Shown: positions 23,086 through 36,350 of the stretch, piece after piece
Numbering within the stretch: the first letter of the stretch is position 1
Layout: every line of letters begins with the position of its first letter
Assembly: GCA_921293015.1 (NCBI GenBank)
Contig: OV121092.1
Location: forward strand, 47,639,064 to 47,703,063
DNA from: Phorcus lineatus
Lineage: Eukaryota > Mollusca > Gastropoda > Trochida > Trochidae
Direction of reading: 5' to 3'
DNA length: 64,000 nt
The notes under the pieces: model-generated
The model's input: the letters and a program-made list of their open reading frames with translations, nothing else
What the model was told of the DNA's origin: nothing
Databases searched by the model: none
Position numbers and translations under genes: made by a program

Positions 23086-25139
23086 TTTAGCAATTCATAT
23101 GCCTCTGACATTTATTGCTCGATGTTGTATAAAAGGTAGATATTAATTCTGCCTTTTGTGTTTGCTCAGTATTTAATACTACAAAACTATAATTCTGCGA
23201 TGTTGATTGCAACTTAATATTTCAATGTACACCATTTGCCTTGAGTGGTCGATATTCTCTGTGACAACCCTGATATACGTACCATACTGTTCTAGAACGT
23301 TCAAGTAGAATTAATCCCGAAAATTTACAGACACATTTAATTTAAGGCAAGAAATACCCGGCCTGCTCTGATCAATCTTCGTTCATGCCCAATATAATTC
23401 TCTTCTCTGTTTAATAAATCAATGTGAGACTAAGGGCAAAGCGATTGGGAAGGTAGCAGCAGTAACAAAGATAGATGTGAAGATCGTATAGAGGTGGTTG
23501 ATGCCTGACTATAACGTCTTCCTACTGAGATATGTCTGAGAGAACTTGAAGTTTGGAGTCCAAGTCCAAGTCCAAGATCACTTGTGAAAAACACATACAA
23601 TTATTATTAAATAAAGACTTTTATTCTTGTCTTGATTGAAAGTTCTCTTGATTATCAATAAGCACTTAAACAGTCCAATGTAGGTCCAAAAACCGCATGT
23701 TGGTCGTACTAACATCCAGCCTACAATTACAATCATGGTACCAAACATAAACATTCACTGCCGGAATTTGTTACCAATTACCACAAGAAATCAAAAGAAG
23801 TTTTATTGAGCCTGATAATATGCAAAATATCTTAACCTAGTCAAAAGTAAGACAACCTCAAGTCGTGAACCATTACATTATGCTTTTCTTATGTACTGTT
23901 AATGTATATTTTCTATCCAATCATTCCAACAGAGATAGATCCTTGTATACATGTACTAACTCGATTAAGGAACATGGCCACTAATAGAGGCACTTCTTGA
24001 GCAGGAAGCGATTTTCTGTTAGAATAATGAAACTGAGTTTGACTGTCTGTGTCTGTTAGCTTAGCTTCATTTGATAGGAGTGGTTGACGGATGTTCAAGA
24101 TAGCTAGGTTCAGACAGTACAAGAAATAATGAAATTACTCTGAAATCTGCAAAGGGTATTTGGTGTAACAACGTTACCAAGGTTTTCCAACAACCCATTT
24201 TGTAAGTAAAAAGATCTAGAGAAAATAGGGGAAAAAGTTCCCAATCGCAAGACAATATCAAGGGTTTAGAGTTTTAAAACGATTGTATCATTACTGGTTA
24301 AACTATGCTGATCCATTTCGATACCTCAAATGATTAAAAGGTGTTCACAAAAAAATGGCTCCCACTTCTTTTTTAGTTAGTACTTTATTATTTCCTTTAT
24401 GACTACGGATTATCGGGTTGGGTAATGAGATGTTTTCCCCTATGAATCGCAATAAACATTTAGCCTTACCTGCTTTACAAAACCTCGAAAATCCAAGAGG
24501 TAATATATTTAAAAAAATGTTTTTGGTTAAGGTATTCCTTGTTACTCTAATATGGTCACGTATAAACAGACTTCCTTCAACAAAAGTATGAGTGATGAAG
24601 CTATAACTCAAATTATTGATATTATGAATAATGGTAATATGTTTATGTCCTTGTATGTTATGATGGGAAAGTATTCTATCTTTTAATATCATGGTCTTTT
24701 ATATTTATGTATACTCATATATAAGAAAAGTTTGAAACAAATGGAATGAGATTAACCCAAGAAACCGGTTGTTATATTAGAAATATCAGTTTTAAAAGAA
24801 ATTGCATCTAGTAAAAAGGTAAAAAAAAAGATACTATTCAGTAGTGCTATCTTTTTTTATAAGTTTTATAAAATCGCAGCTTGAATTTAGTAATCCGATC
24901 TTAAGTAATCCAAAAATGTAATCTCAAAACACAAGATTAAGATTGTTCTTATGCACAGTACTGCACAGAAATTTTTTAAATTTTTGATCATTTAAGATCA
25001 ACAACGCAGAGATACTTTGGGCAGTTCTTGTAAATCTGAAAGAAAAACTATTGTAGTGTTATTTTGTATCACAAAAATGAAGTTACAGATACATTTTCTA
25101 ACTTTATTATTATTCTTTAAAAGTATATATATATATTTA
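23086..25139. other. no feature recognised
   Basis: No recognisable element. A 115-codon minus-strand frame at 24345-24692 is rich in Ile, Asn and Lys, matches no family I know and is probably chance. 23565-23578 contains AGTCCAAGTCCAAG, a tiny simple repeat. Confidence 0.35.
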
Positions 25140-26115
25140 TTTAAATTCTGACTTCAGAATCTCTTAAACATTTTCAAAATGAACTTAATATTGTTATTTA
25201 TTAAACATGGTCGTTTGTTATAAAGCAGATAAGCAAAATTGTTTTGAACGTACCAAAAAGATCTGAATTTTGTAGAAATTTGAACAACTTCCTGAAAAGC
25301 TCTCCTCAAACGATTCTATATTTGAAATTTGACAACTTTGCAAACAATTATTTAGAGTCACATAAAAAAAACACACTACAAAACGTAGACGTAAAGTCAC
25401 TCAAAAGAAAGAAAGGATAATTCTGTATCTTTGCATTTTATCAAACAGTTTTGAGAATGAAAAAAATCGTTTATGATATATCTATGAAATGTGATTGTTG
25501 AATTAATACAAAAAAGCGGTGACTGCCTGTTGAGTATGTAATCATCTCCATGATTGCTAACCGTAACCCTTACCGAGTTTTAGTGTGTGAAATGAATTGA
25601 TTTTAATCATATTTTATGTGTAATCCTGTCATTCGTTTTTTCATTTTAATTGATTCAACTGTGGAATCATAAATTCTGAACTGAACATGAATTGATTTGA
25701 TTCACGTACTGCTTTAGAATGGTATTTGTTGAATCAGCAAAGCTATAACTTATGGTTATTGACTGACTTTCTGCTTAGTAATCTTGTGACAAAAGTTTAC
25801 ATTCGGGATGAACACATGTTCACATAGCAGAACTAGACTCCATGAGCAGAAAAGTTCGATTTTTAAAGGAAAGCTCATCATAGACAAATTATGAACTTAA
25901 AATTGTTTTTAACAACAGTTACATGGATATAGATATATTGCCATATAGAAATAATTCCTGAAAGCAAATGGGTTTGAAAAAGAGAGTCAAAAGTGAGATT
26001 TTCCCAATCAACCATTCCAGACTCTATATATTGATATCAAATTAAATAAATGAATTAAAATTTATATTGGAGTACAGATATACTTTTATACTCAGTAAGC
26101 GAAATTAAATGAAAA
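25140..26115. repeat. segmental duplication A2, right part
   Basis: Matches 5100-6350 in order and orientation. The last shared words are GAGTACAGATATA and ATACTCAGT near 26070-26095, after which A1 enters the 46-bp minisatellite and A2 does not. Minus-strand frames in the two copies do not correspond codon by codon. Confidence 0.8.
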
Positions 26116-27210
26116 TAATAAAGCGTCTTCTCTCTGTGTTGGACATCCAGATTCCATACACTGATAGAAAACAGTATTCATTTACAGTCATGTTATAAAA
26201 ACTCTTTACTAAGCTTTAAAAGAATTATATGGTCATTGTATTTTTTTTTTATCACAAATCACATTTCAATGAATTAAAACCTATAGAGAATATGTTTTCA
26301 AAGACTTTGGTAGACATTTTGATCATAATCTGGGACCAGAAGATTTTAAGTTCCTTGGAGAAGTTTGTATTAGGATGAGATGATATTCGGAATGTTTCGC
26401 CTGATATAACTGCCACAGTGTTTTTCTTCTTTCACACATCTTCTTACTATCTTTTTCCAACAACAGTAAAATTGAACACTTTGTTGTCATCCCAAAATTT
26501 GCAATGACTTTAAAGACTACAAAATATCTCTTTTATGCTTTTGAAAAAAGAAGAACAATGTTGTCATATTAAGAAAATATGTTTCTGTATAACCTTAGCG
26601 CACATTCTAATGTCTGCACAGATGTGTTGTCTTCTTTACCGATTGACCTATGGCCTTACCGTATTGAAATAAAAGATTTGAATGCAAAAGAGATGTTTTC
26701 AGGATTATTTATGTACCGTGAAGATAAGATCTATGATAATATTGATGATATGATATCAATGTTTATGATTTTCTGATCACTGAAATTGATATGAAATATA
26801 GCTGTGGAATAAAATTTATGGATTCTTAATCTTGAGATAGCATAAAAAATGAATGGATGTATCTTAGTACAGTTAATATCCTAGCAGTATCATAATGTTA
26901 TTAATTAATTCATATTTTCCGTATTGACCACGTCACATCTACGAAGTCCTTTGTGTTGGCATTAAACGAAGTCGAGGGACAAAACAACAGTCAAATAACT
27001 GGGGACCTAGGAACTGTAACTCGGCCGATACCGAAACACTTAATAGATGACAATTTTATCAATTTATCTTACTTGGACCATCGTAAAGAGTTCATTTTCA
27101 TCAAAATCGAAATTACAAAAGAGATTTGTGAACCGACATAACTTAGGAAGGCTTTGCCATAGCTTGGCTCTCTCTCCATTGGTGTGTCTACGACAGCTCA
27201 AAATCGTTTT
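26116..27210. other. no feature recognised
   Basis: Featureless to about 26940. 26940-27190 is less AT-rich and has overlapping short frames on both strands, but no known domain. It could be a decayed repeat element. Confidence 0.35.
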
Positions 27211-27345
27211 GGGGAAGTTTGGCCTTGTTTTTCCTTTATTTTCCCAATTTTTCCGTATTGGCCTTATTTTTCTTGTATTGGTCAAGTTTGTCTCTTAGTG
27301 GCCTTGTTTTTCCTGAATTAGCCCAGTTTTCCGTATTTGCGTTGT
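27211..27345. repeat. short degenerate tandem repeat
   Basis: Variants of TTGGCCTTGTTTTTCC occur about four times, alternating with CCCAATTTTTCCGTATT-like words. Unit about 30-35 bp. Confidence 0.55.
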
Positions 27346-28088
27346 TGTCGAATCTGGATCGAGCCGTAAATATTGTATAGGTGACATACAATTGACAGTG
27401 GATTTTCTTCTCTTTCTGGAAACATTCTTAATACAATAAAAAGAGTTCTTAATTTCAAATTCAAATAACATGTATACAGTTGCGTTTTTCATTAAGCTTG
27501 TTTGTTTTCTCATTGTCACGAATTGTTATAGAATGAAGACAGAGACTGATTTTTAGCTATAAGTGGTAAGTCTATTTGAAGTATCTGATGGAATAAAAGT
27601 AACGCTGGGAAGATTAGCATCGATTTTGTAAGTGGGTAACTTAAATTTCTTTGTGAAAACACGATTTCATAAACGTGAGTTGATTTTGATTTTAAGTAAT
27701 TTTCAACTGATGGGAAAGGCACACCTTTGAATTCGAAAGTGGTAATCAATGCTAACTAGAAAGAGTTTTTAGATTTATACATCCCAATACTGTCATAAAG
27801 TTTATCAATTTGAAGGAAATTTATATTGTTTACAATCATCAGTGATAACTGATGATACGGAATTTTAAATTTTTTTTAAAGATAATATTAGTTTGCAAAA
27901 AGGCAAATGCTTTTCAACAAAAAAATTACACACATGATAGGCACACAGTACCTATTCCATTTTGGCATTTAACAAAATGGCTGAAAGATGATTGAATGAG
28001 TCCAACTATATAGTGAACTTCTTTTTACTTTTTACATGATATTCGCATATCAAGTTATGTAAAATAAAATCCTCAGCAGCTGTATGAA
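27346..28088. other. no feature recognised
   Basis: AT-rich spacer; nothing identified. Confidence 0.4.
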
Positions 28089-28391
28089 CCGAACGGTCAG
28101 TGCTCCGTTAAGCAAGTTACTTAAAGTAAAACTGACTGTACCAATCAATTCAAATAGATGCCAGCGTGATGCATCGTTTCTTTCAGTGACTCATAGTTGT
28201 GTAAGTACCAATATAACAGAGTGTTTTTATGTAAACACTGAAACAAAATTAAGAGGCATTAGCAGTCTAGACAAAATAACCAAAACCTGAAAAGAGCCAA
28301 TATGTTATTGGTCAATGTCAAACTATGAAAGGATGACGAGTTTGTATAGACAGAGATGACAAGCAGGAATTTATATTTTACCAATCTACGA
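28089..28391. repeat. third partial copy of segment A around the conserved core
   Basis: Matches 1905-2165 and 20050-20319. The core here (28256-28391) is 10 bp longer overall. It has a 2-bp insertion before AGTCTAGAC, a 9-bp insertion after AAAACC, and smaller changes near its right end. CAAACTATGAAAGGATGACG and the following AGTTTGTATAGACAG are identical to copy 1. Flanks outside this 300-bp stretch show no similarity to A1 or A2. A 68-codon plus-strand frame (28084-28290) covers it but closes early because of the indels. Confidence 0.75.
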
Positions 28392-29441
28392 TTAGATCTT
28401 ATCTTTATTTATAACTCCAAGTTAAAATTTATGTAATATCCCCAAAGAAATCCAACATTTTCATGACATTTTTTAACCATACAATATTAGCTCTTGTGAG
28501 TGTTACCTAAGCCTTAAGATATATTTTTACAAAACAATTTCAGCAAGATTAGCCATTACAGGATTCTTCCTGACATGAATCTCAATTGACAACAGTTTTT
28601 CCAGACCATGGCTCATGGTCTAAGTAATGATCTTCAGTCTTCAGCCCAACCTTATAAAACTAATTTATCGAGTATTTTAAACGTATCATGGCCGTTCAAA
28701 GAAGTCTATAGTGGTAAAATTATAACCAAATCATATGCTTATATATTAGCCTTATCTAACTCATTTGAATTAATTTGACTTTTTTGCATAAGGCCAAGCA
28801 AGACTGGAATGGTATATGGTGTTTCCATGGTCCATCATGATTGAAAGGCAGGAAAGGAGGACGAAGCCTATTTTTGTTCATTTTATGTTTCTATCAACAA
28901 GGTTGTGCTATCGTTATCATACCAACACATAAACAGATAATGACTGACTTAACACGGATTTACCTCTATTCAATTTTTAACTCAGCTACAGAAATAAAAG
29001 TCACGTTATTTCAGACATTTAGATGAAATTGATCCCGGAATAAAATCCAAACTCCAAATTGGTCCAAGCTTTATGTTTTCGACCCACGTCAACATCAACC
29101 CAGTTTTAAACAGTCTATATTTGTCATCAAGACATCATCAAAACATTTGATTTCAACCAAAGCAACTGAGGTCGATTCGTAACAGAGTTCTCGTTAACAC
29201 AATCGCCGGAGGGCAGGAACTCATAGGTTCTCAAGTTACAAATGGCTTTGCAAATTCAAACTGGAAGCCCCTCGCAATGTTCCACTGGTTACAAAGATAG
29301 TTCATTATTCACATGGAGAATGTTACTGAGTGTTCTATATTGGTCGTTGACGATTTTATAATGACAAAGAATATAAATGGCTGCGTGTGTGGGAAACGTT
29401 GTTACAGCATAACAACGTATTGCTGTTAGTCATAGAGGATA
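28392..29441. other. no clear feature
   Basis: 28600-28650 (CCAGACCATGG...GATCTTC) weakly resembles 55630-55665, possibly an old dispersed repeat. Otherwise nothing. Confidence 0.35.
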
Positions 29442-29573
29442 CTAAACGACCTTCCATTTAATACTATTTTTATTTAAGGAGTTGACGATTAAGTAGAAAA
29501 CGAGCGAAAGCGAGTTTGATACCAAATCATTAACGAGTTTAATAAAAATAGTGTTAAATGGAAGGGAGTTTAG
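29442..29573. mobile_element. small MITE with 36-bp inverted repeats and TA target site
   Basis: CTAAACGACCTTCCATTTAA (29442-29461) continues through TACTATTTTTATT. It is mirrored at 29538-29573 with about three mismatches. The element is 132 bp and is flanked by TA on both sides (29440-29441 and 29574-29575). The arrangement fits a Tc1/mariner-type non-autonomous element. The core is GC-richer (GAAAACGAGCGAAAGCGAG). Confidence 0.8.
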
Positions 29574-29575
29574 TA

Positions 29576-31250
29576 TTTTGTTAATTACTAAACCTCAGTA
29601 ATCAAGCACAATTGTCAAAAGTGTGCTGAAGGAAATATTTCTGTGACTTGGCTGCCATTGTGGCTGCAGTATCTTACACGGTTGAGTAATAAACTTCAGT
29701 ACGTGATAATACTTCGCGGCAATTCTACTTGAACGTATACTTTACATCGTAAAAGTAATACAACGACAGTGATGTTTTAAAAGTTTTGACAACTCCTTCT
29801 CATGCGCAGGAAGCTTACAGCAACCTCTCTTAAAAGAGATCGTTTCAAAATCTGGAAAAAGAACAAATCGTTGTAGTCTAGTATTCCTGCACTCCGTTGC
29901 GCAGATTAAACAAGTAATTAAGTGGAGCATTTTCGATTTCATTTAAATAAGATTGTCTGTCGCAGAAACTATTGTGGTTGTTACGTATCTGTATGATAAT
30001 TTCAAATTGCTAATGTTTGATTTAGTAAATTACCTAGACTAACTTCACCATAAGAACTCGCCAACTTACACTTCATAATATGTCAACAAATCTAATTAAA
30101 TTATCAAATTGGTTGATGCTTGTATTAGTTTGATTTGAAAGGAATTACCACTGATTGCAAAACGTTAGGACTTGACAAGATTTTCAAGAGTACTATTGGG
30201 GACTGAGATTTTAGGGCATAGACAGTCTGGGCAAAGTCTATGGAGGTCGATAACAGAGTTGATATTGAAAATATCACAACCAGTGGCATCTGTTTTATAT
30301 CCACATCTATGAACTTATCGACTTGAAATTTCTTATAAGGAACTGTAAGGGTGAGCTTCTCTTAGGCCTGTATCACTACGTTCAGCTTCATGAAATAGAT
30401 AATGGTAATATATGTAATTCATTAGCAGGGCTTAACTGTGAACGATAAGCACATTAGTTTCAATGTTTTCTTTCCACTTGAAATATCACATACAGGGATC
30501 ACAAACCCGTTACATATCGACTTACATGGTCTTAGCGGACAGCACGATTGTGCAAACCAGGCGTCTTCATATCTTTATCAAATCACTTAATGTACCGTCT
30601 CCCTTTATAATTCTCATGTAAAATTTTGTTTCTATAGTTTACGTTCAACCTACTTATTACTGCACCATTGCATTATCGTTAAACTGTTACAATGAAGAAG
30701 TCATAAATTCAATGTTCTAACTCACTTGTAATTGCTTCACAAAAACGGAATTCACCTTACTTGTTAACATACTGAAAATATCCCTAGAAGTGTAATTTGT
30801 TAATTTCTTTTACCCAATATTTGAATCCATGGTATGATTGTATGATCTCTGTACAAGACAAACGGTGTAGTTGTGTTTACTCTGACATTACAGAGTGAAT
30901 CATATGAATTATAGAACACCTGTCTTAGATATCAAGCGTTTTACCTAGCTTTCCTCATTGAAGTAATGATTGCAAGAAGCATTACTTTTACAGTGTGACT
31001 AGCAATCATCAAATAGGACTCTGATTAGTTAGCCCGGCCTGTGGAACAATAAGTCTAGTCTCACACCCAGCCTGTCGGTGTTTTACACCCATAAACTCAA
31101 AGATTTATTCCAGCAAATCCTTTAGGTCCAAGTAATTACCCCTTGTGTGTTTAATTAACTTCTGAAAGTCTCTTGGCACAGATGTCCTCTAGGTTCATCC
31201 TGCTAAATCAGCGTATATGATTCCGCTCTTACTCCTTCCTAATACCCGAT
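29576..31250. other. no feature recognised
   Basis: Long stretch of unique DNA with only short random frames; nothing identified. Confidence 0.4.
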
Positions 31251-31468
31251 CTCTTTCAAGCCAAAACCCTCGTATGGCTGGTGACTTGTTATTCGTGAAT
31301 ATGCTAACCTGTTATTTTTTCAGCCAATGAAATGTATTTAATTAAGGAGCTTGAAGCTACTAGCTTGAACTCAACGGTGTTTTTCCATCCGGGTTATGTC
31401 GCTGTTGCTGAATGCGAGCCGTCTCATTGGCTGGTTACATAGCTAGCGAGGGTTTTGGCTTTAAAGAG
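31251..31468. mobile_element. MITE with 22-bp inverted repeats
   Basis: CTCTTTCAAGCCAAAACCCT (31251-31270, plus CG) is mirrored at 31447-31468 with one mismatch. GAT occurs directly outside both ends, a possible 3-bp target duplication. The 170-bp interior also has GCCAATGA and TCATTGGC as inner inverted words. No coding capacity. Confidence 0.8.
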
Positions 31469-32027
31469 GATGATCTTAAATAAGCGAAGACACCAATGTA
31501 GGAATCAAGATATTTTCTGTTTTGTCTAGAAATCCCAATTCAAAAAATAACTAAGATATTTGATCAATAATATTTACTGAAAAAGAAGCGGCTTTTCGAT
31601 TTTTAAGCGATAACATACACTATGAAAGTCCATACCTTCAAGCATCTTTTTATCTACGATTTGGTATAAGTCAATATATAAGTCATTAGACTGGTATGCT
31701 GGACATTTGAAGCCACATTAAATGTCTATTAAATATCCTTCGGTACTTTAGCTTCTGTTTTAAATCGAAACATTTTCTTGTATCAGCAATACCAAATTTA
31801 TAGGTTTCAATCCAAGTAAGATGCAATCGGCATCATAGCTTAAAACTGAGCATGAGTGTTCCTGTAACCTCCAAAAGGTCTAGATTTCCTTAACATGTAT
31901 AATGTACATATATATTTAACAAGATTCAAGTCACTCAGATTATAAAGACACTAACGTTGTTGCTTAACTTCACTTAATGTGTGTATTCGTAGAACATATG
32001 AATATTACTCATTTTCTAAGAGGAGTT
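31469..32027. other. no feature recognised
   Basis: Nothing identified. Confidence 0.4.
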
Positions 32028-32530
32028 ACCACTGTGACCTTTGAGGGTAGCAGTATATGTTGTTTGCATTCAAAAACTTTAATTTTACCACTGCGATTCT
32101 ACGTTTGAGGGTAGCAGTATATGCTGTTCGCATTCAAAAACTTTGATTTTACCACTGCGATTCTACGTTTCAGGGTAGCAGTTTATAGTGTTAGCAATCA
32201 TAATTAGTATCTTTACCGCTTTCAATGTGCCTATGAAGGTAACAGTTTACGGTATTCCCATATACAAAGATAGACAGTTTTGATAGTTAGTTTTTCTTTA
32301 TCCCTTGATGGCACCACTCTGGCCAATGACCACCCACATATTTGCTACTAACAATGATTGTTATCTTGTCACATCTGCACTACTAACAAAGACCTCAATT
32401 CTGTCATATATGTGCCACTATAAAGGTCCTTTATCTTATCCTGTTCAAACTATGAATAATCTTCTTTATCTTGGCATATTTAAACTACTGACAATAACCT
32501 CTCAAACTGTTGCTTCTGTTGTCATATAAA
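32028..32530. repeat. degenerate tandem repeat, about 65-bp unit
   Basis: Two near-identical units (TTTGAGGGTAGCAGTATATG...CATTCAAAAACTTT...TTTTACCACTGCGATTCTACG) lie between 32040 and 32170. They are followed by two decaying copies to about 32270. A looser periodic pattern (TTATCTTGTCACAT / TTATCTTGGCATAT) continues to about 32520 and accounts for the small open frame there. Confidence 0.7.
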
Positions 32531-35305
32531 TATGGCTGTTTTGTTCTTTAAGATATATTTCGTCACATGCACATCAAATAATGTCGGTGTACTTGTATAA
32601 AATGAAAGCACGATTTAGCACACAGCAAATTCGATCATCTGTTACTTGTTTCGTTATTCCTCCATTGTTGTTCAGCTTACTCTCCAATAAATGGGTTCAT
32701 TTGAAGGGAACAGTTCTCATGCAACAGCTGGCCAGCAATAAAACTTTGATTTCCTCCAAGCCTATGATAAGCACCAACTCATTTCAAAAACAGATTGCCC
32801 TGAAGCTATAATCTTTAAAATGTTTGTCAATTATTGATAAAAGGTTATGAAATGAATTTATGAATTATTGACTGACTATCTTTGAAAATGTGCACAAGCG
32901 ATATGGGCATGTATAGAAACATATCTGAACATTAAGGAAGGTTAAATGAAACTTTGGCTTTTAGCCACCTTCATAAACCTCCAAAAACTAGTAAAGTAAT
33001 TTTCATAATATTCTGATTCAAATAATGATGCAAATGTTTATTGTTTGTTTGTACTCAGTTGTTTTCAGGACGTTCATGTATAACTAACTCTTTAATGATG
33101 ACTTTTAACTTACTATGGGAAATCTAGTGTAGTTTTGACGAGGGTGTATAACAAAGATTTTTAATAGAAACTTTTGTTCTTTCAGGTGTTTGTTTGGTTA
33201 TAGATAACACAGTTCTCTTGTTTCAATGTTAACTAATAGATCTTGAATTGTCTACTTTCAGTTGTAATAGGGGCCCTTTTTAAAAAGGGATACATATCTT
33301 CAACAATCAGATCTATGTATCACTGCATGTTAGATGTAATATTACACACAATATGTTGATACAAGGTGTTAGACAAATAGAATGGTTATCAATCTTTGCA
33401 GATATGAAAAATTCCCTTAAAATTTATATTAAGCAAATACTTATTCACTACATAAGTGCTTTATCCATCTGCACTGTGTGTTTTCGCTCCACATGATGTA
33501 AAACTGTGTATTAATTGAAATAACTAGTTCTTGGAAATCGATTAACAGAATTGAAAGAATTGATAAATGCAGATAAATTTCCCATGACTTACTTCAGAAT
33601 GATTGTCTCCCCACGAAGCTTCGCAAGCATTTATATAGGCAACATTACAGAAATAAAGAATCAGTTAGTATCAGAACACACACAATCACAGAGAGAATAT
33701 GTTCTAAAAAATCATTTTTGTTTTAGAACTCCTTTGCCGATGTTGGTTATTAATTGTCGATTTTGTAACCACCTCGAAGATTATTTTCATTTTCTATTTC
33801 AGAAGTACTGATTCTAGAAAGCTGAATTGTTGTGTACTGCCTTTCCACATAATTCACTTTTCCTCCAGAACTTCTGAACAAAAGTTGTGAAGGACACCCT
33901 ACAGGCACATCTAAAGATAAAAGTTCGTACTTTTTAGTGTTGATTTTTAAAATATTATCTGTGTGGAGTGGAGAGTAAGATGCATAAATTATTTTGTCAA
34001 AGCCAAAAAAGAGCTTAGAAGCGGTACAAGTGGTTGTTAGATCTTTTGAGAGCTGTGAAAAATGCTTCATGAGAACCATTCATTATTTTAATGTTTGCAA
34101 AACGTACACCTGTTACACCAAGAAATATAAATATAATTTTCTAGATTATATATAGGAAATGTACTGAGGTGTGTAGCCGCACAAATCTAACAGCTAATTT
34201 AATTACGTCAATTTAAAAAATATTCAATGTAGCGTTACCTCAACAGTTGTTTCTTAATTTAAGTTTTCTAGCCTGCCAAATGACATAAGAACATAAGCCA
34301 ATGAAGATTGGAAAGTGATGTCAAAATAGACACTTTAATTTGATTTTATCGAAGGAGTTTACAAATAATCTGAGATTTATGAGAAAGAACTTTTTATTGC
34401 GTTCATAAATATACATGACAGATTGATATAAAGAATAACATTTGTATAATTTCTATTGTGTATAGTTTTAACGTCTGCAGTTATGACAGTTAAGAAGGGA
34501 AGGCATCAGTTATCACTAGAGATGGTCCAGCTAGTGTCTTTGTTACTTGTCTTTGTCTCGAAGTTTTATATTAGAGGTATTTGTTTCCGTAGCAGGACTG
34601 ACAGTCTCTGAAACGAACATTAGAATAAAATTTGTTAAAGGCATTACAAATGCTAAAACTTTTGTTATACATAAATGAATTGATTTTTTGAAAGTCACAC
34701 TGCCAAAGGTTTAGAAGTTATGAAGTCACTGATAACATATATGTTTGACAGTGATCATATTTTACAATTCATATATTATAAAACTTTTACAAAAAGGGTT
34801 ACTGTTCGATAACGACGTAATAAATCACTAGTTGTAAACAAAACAGGATTTCATTCAAAATATTTTCTCCTAGAAACATGTCAACATGTGTCATAATATG
34901 TTTTATACGTGAGTCATCATAAAGTCATGGACACAAAAGGTTTGATACTTTTTAGTTGTTGGATGTATGAACGTACACATACACTAACATAAAATGTATG
35001 TAGCTTCTGTGGTATACTGCTCATCCCCGGGAGGACAGCGCGTAAAAGATGGGAGTTGTTGCATTCTAAGTAGTTTAAGGTTTGGCCCCTGAATGAAAAA
35101 ACAATTGTAGACAATGAAAATTGTTGTTATTTGTCTGTTAGTGAAAGCGGTATTAATTCCGCCAAGTATAAAATTTCGGGGTGGTCTTAAGAAAGTATTC
35201 CTTCTGACATTTCTGAATGATTGTTTTGTAAAATGCACTACCCAAGGGTGGTAAAGTGAGTAAGATAAATATATACTTGGCACATGTATTGGAAAACTTA
35301 AAACA
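32531..35305. other. no clear feature
   Basis: Mostly featureless. At 33551-33811 a plus-strand frame ends CRFCNHLEDYFHFLFQ, faintly like the CxxC...EDxxHFL end of LINE proteins. The rest of that frame does not match, so I do not call it. A 109-codon frame at 33750-34079 (minus) overlaps it and is unrecognised. Confidence 0.3.
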
Positions 35306-36350
35306 TACGAGGGTGTCCCGAAATTTCGGCCTTATCATCAAAATGAAAGAAACACTCAAATAATTATGACTTCTTTTTTCGACATAATCACCTTGACCTC
35401 AATACATTTGCTCCAGCATTTTTATAACATCTGCAACCCCTCTGGAAACCAGTTCTTATCACGATACCCCAAAAACTCCTCTACTGCAGCAATAACGTCA
35501 TCGTCAGTCTCAAACCTTTGGCCACGGAGCTCTGTTTTCAGTCGAGGGAGGGCTAGTCTGAACAGGCTAGGTCTGGAGAATAGGCAGGGTGGGGGAGAAT
35601 CCTGAACACACAATCCTGTGCTGCACTGACTGCAATTTGGGCGGTGTGAACGGGAGCATTGTCCTGCAACAGCCACACACCTTTGCGCAGTTTACCACTT
35701 CGTTTCTCTTTGATTTTTTCTCGTAATTGTCATATTTCATTTGCGTAATAAGTGCCATTGATTGTAGAACCTTTCTTTAAATAATCAATCATTATTACAC
35801 CCTGAGAGTCCCAGAAAGCGGATGCCTTTACCTTCCGACTGGAGGAACAAGATATGAACTTTTTAGGGGTGGGTGATGTGCTGTGTTTCCATTGCATGCT
35901 TTGGCTTTATGTCTCAGGATCAAAATGATGGGCGAAAAATGATTCTGTGTCTGCGCGATATTCGTCAAGAAGTTGCTGACTGACCATGATACGTTTTCGC
36001 TTTTTGTCCTCAGATAACGTTCTGGAGACCCAGCGCACTGATACCTTATTCATATGTAAATGTTCATATATCATTCGTTCAACTGATGTTTTACGGTTGT
36101 GGTGAGTATCAGCTAAGTATTTGATAGTCACTCGACTGTCTTGCAATATTGTGTCAAGAACAGCCTCAATGTTTTCACCTGTGGTGACATGAGATGGACA
36201 ACCAGGACGGGGCTCGTCTTTAGTGTTTACTCTACCCTGTTTAAATTCAGCACACCAATGTTTAATGTGCTAAATGAGTCTACAAGAGGGCATCAAATAG
36301 AGATATTTGACAGAAAACAGATACTGGCTCGTCTTTTCCGTGTTCATGTA
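35306..36350 (-). pseudogene. mariner transposase pseudogene
   Basis: Read on the minus strand from 36290: KHWCAEFKQGR (DNA-binding region), then in 35907-36146 KVSVRWVSRTLSEDKKRKR, the mariner WVPRxL linker. Then come KVKASAFWDSQGV and VWLLQDNAPVHTAQIA (second catalytic Asp) and HPAYSPDLACSD (third, D34D-type spacing). The first catalytic region, normally TGDE, has been lost by a short deletion between ESFFA and HHFDPET. Several stops and shifts are present. The downstream end carries TACGAGGGTGTCCCGAAATT at 35306-35325, a mariner-like terminal repeat. I see no matching upstream repeat, so that end is missing. The enzyme would have cut and pasted the element into TA sites. Confidence 0.9.

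Noticed and set aside
24345..24692. 115-codon minus-strand frame
   Set aside because: Low-complexity, no recognisable motif, no conserved partner in segment A1; expected by chance in a window of this size.
26953..27141. 62-codon frame in a less AT-rich stretch
   Set aside because: Overlapping frames on both strands are equally open, and no family is recognised.
33551..33811. 86-codon frame ending in a CxxC...EDYFHFLF motif, possible LINE tail
   Set aside because: Only the last 15 residues resemble a LINE C terminus; the remainder and the downstream DNA do not.
35366..35605. 79-codon plus-strand frame
   Set aside because: Antisense shadow of the mariner transposase relic.
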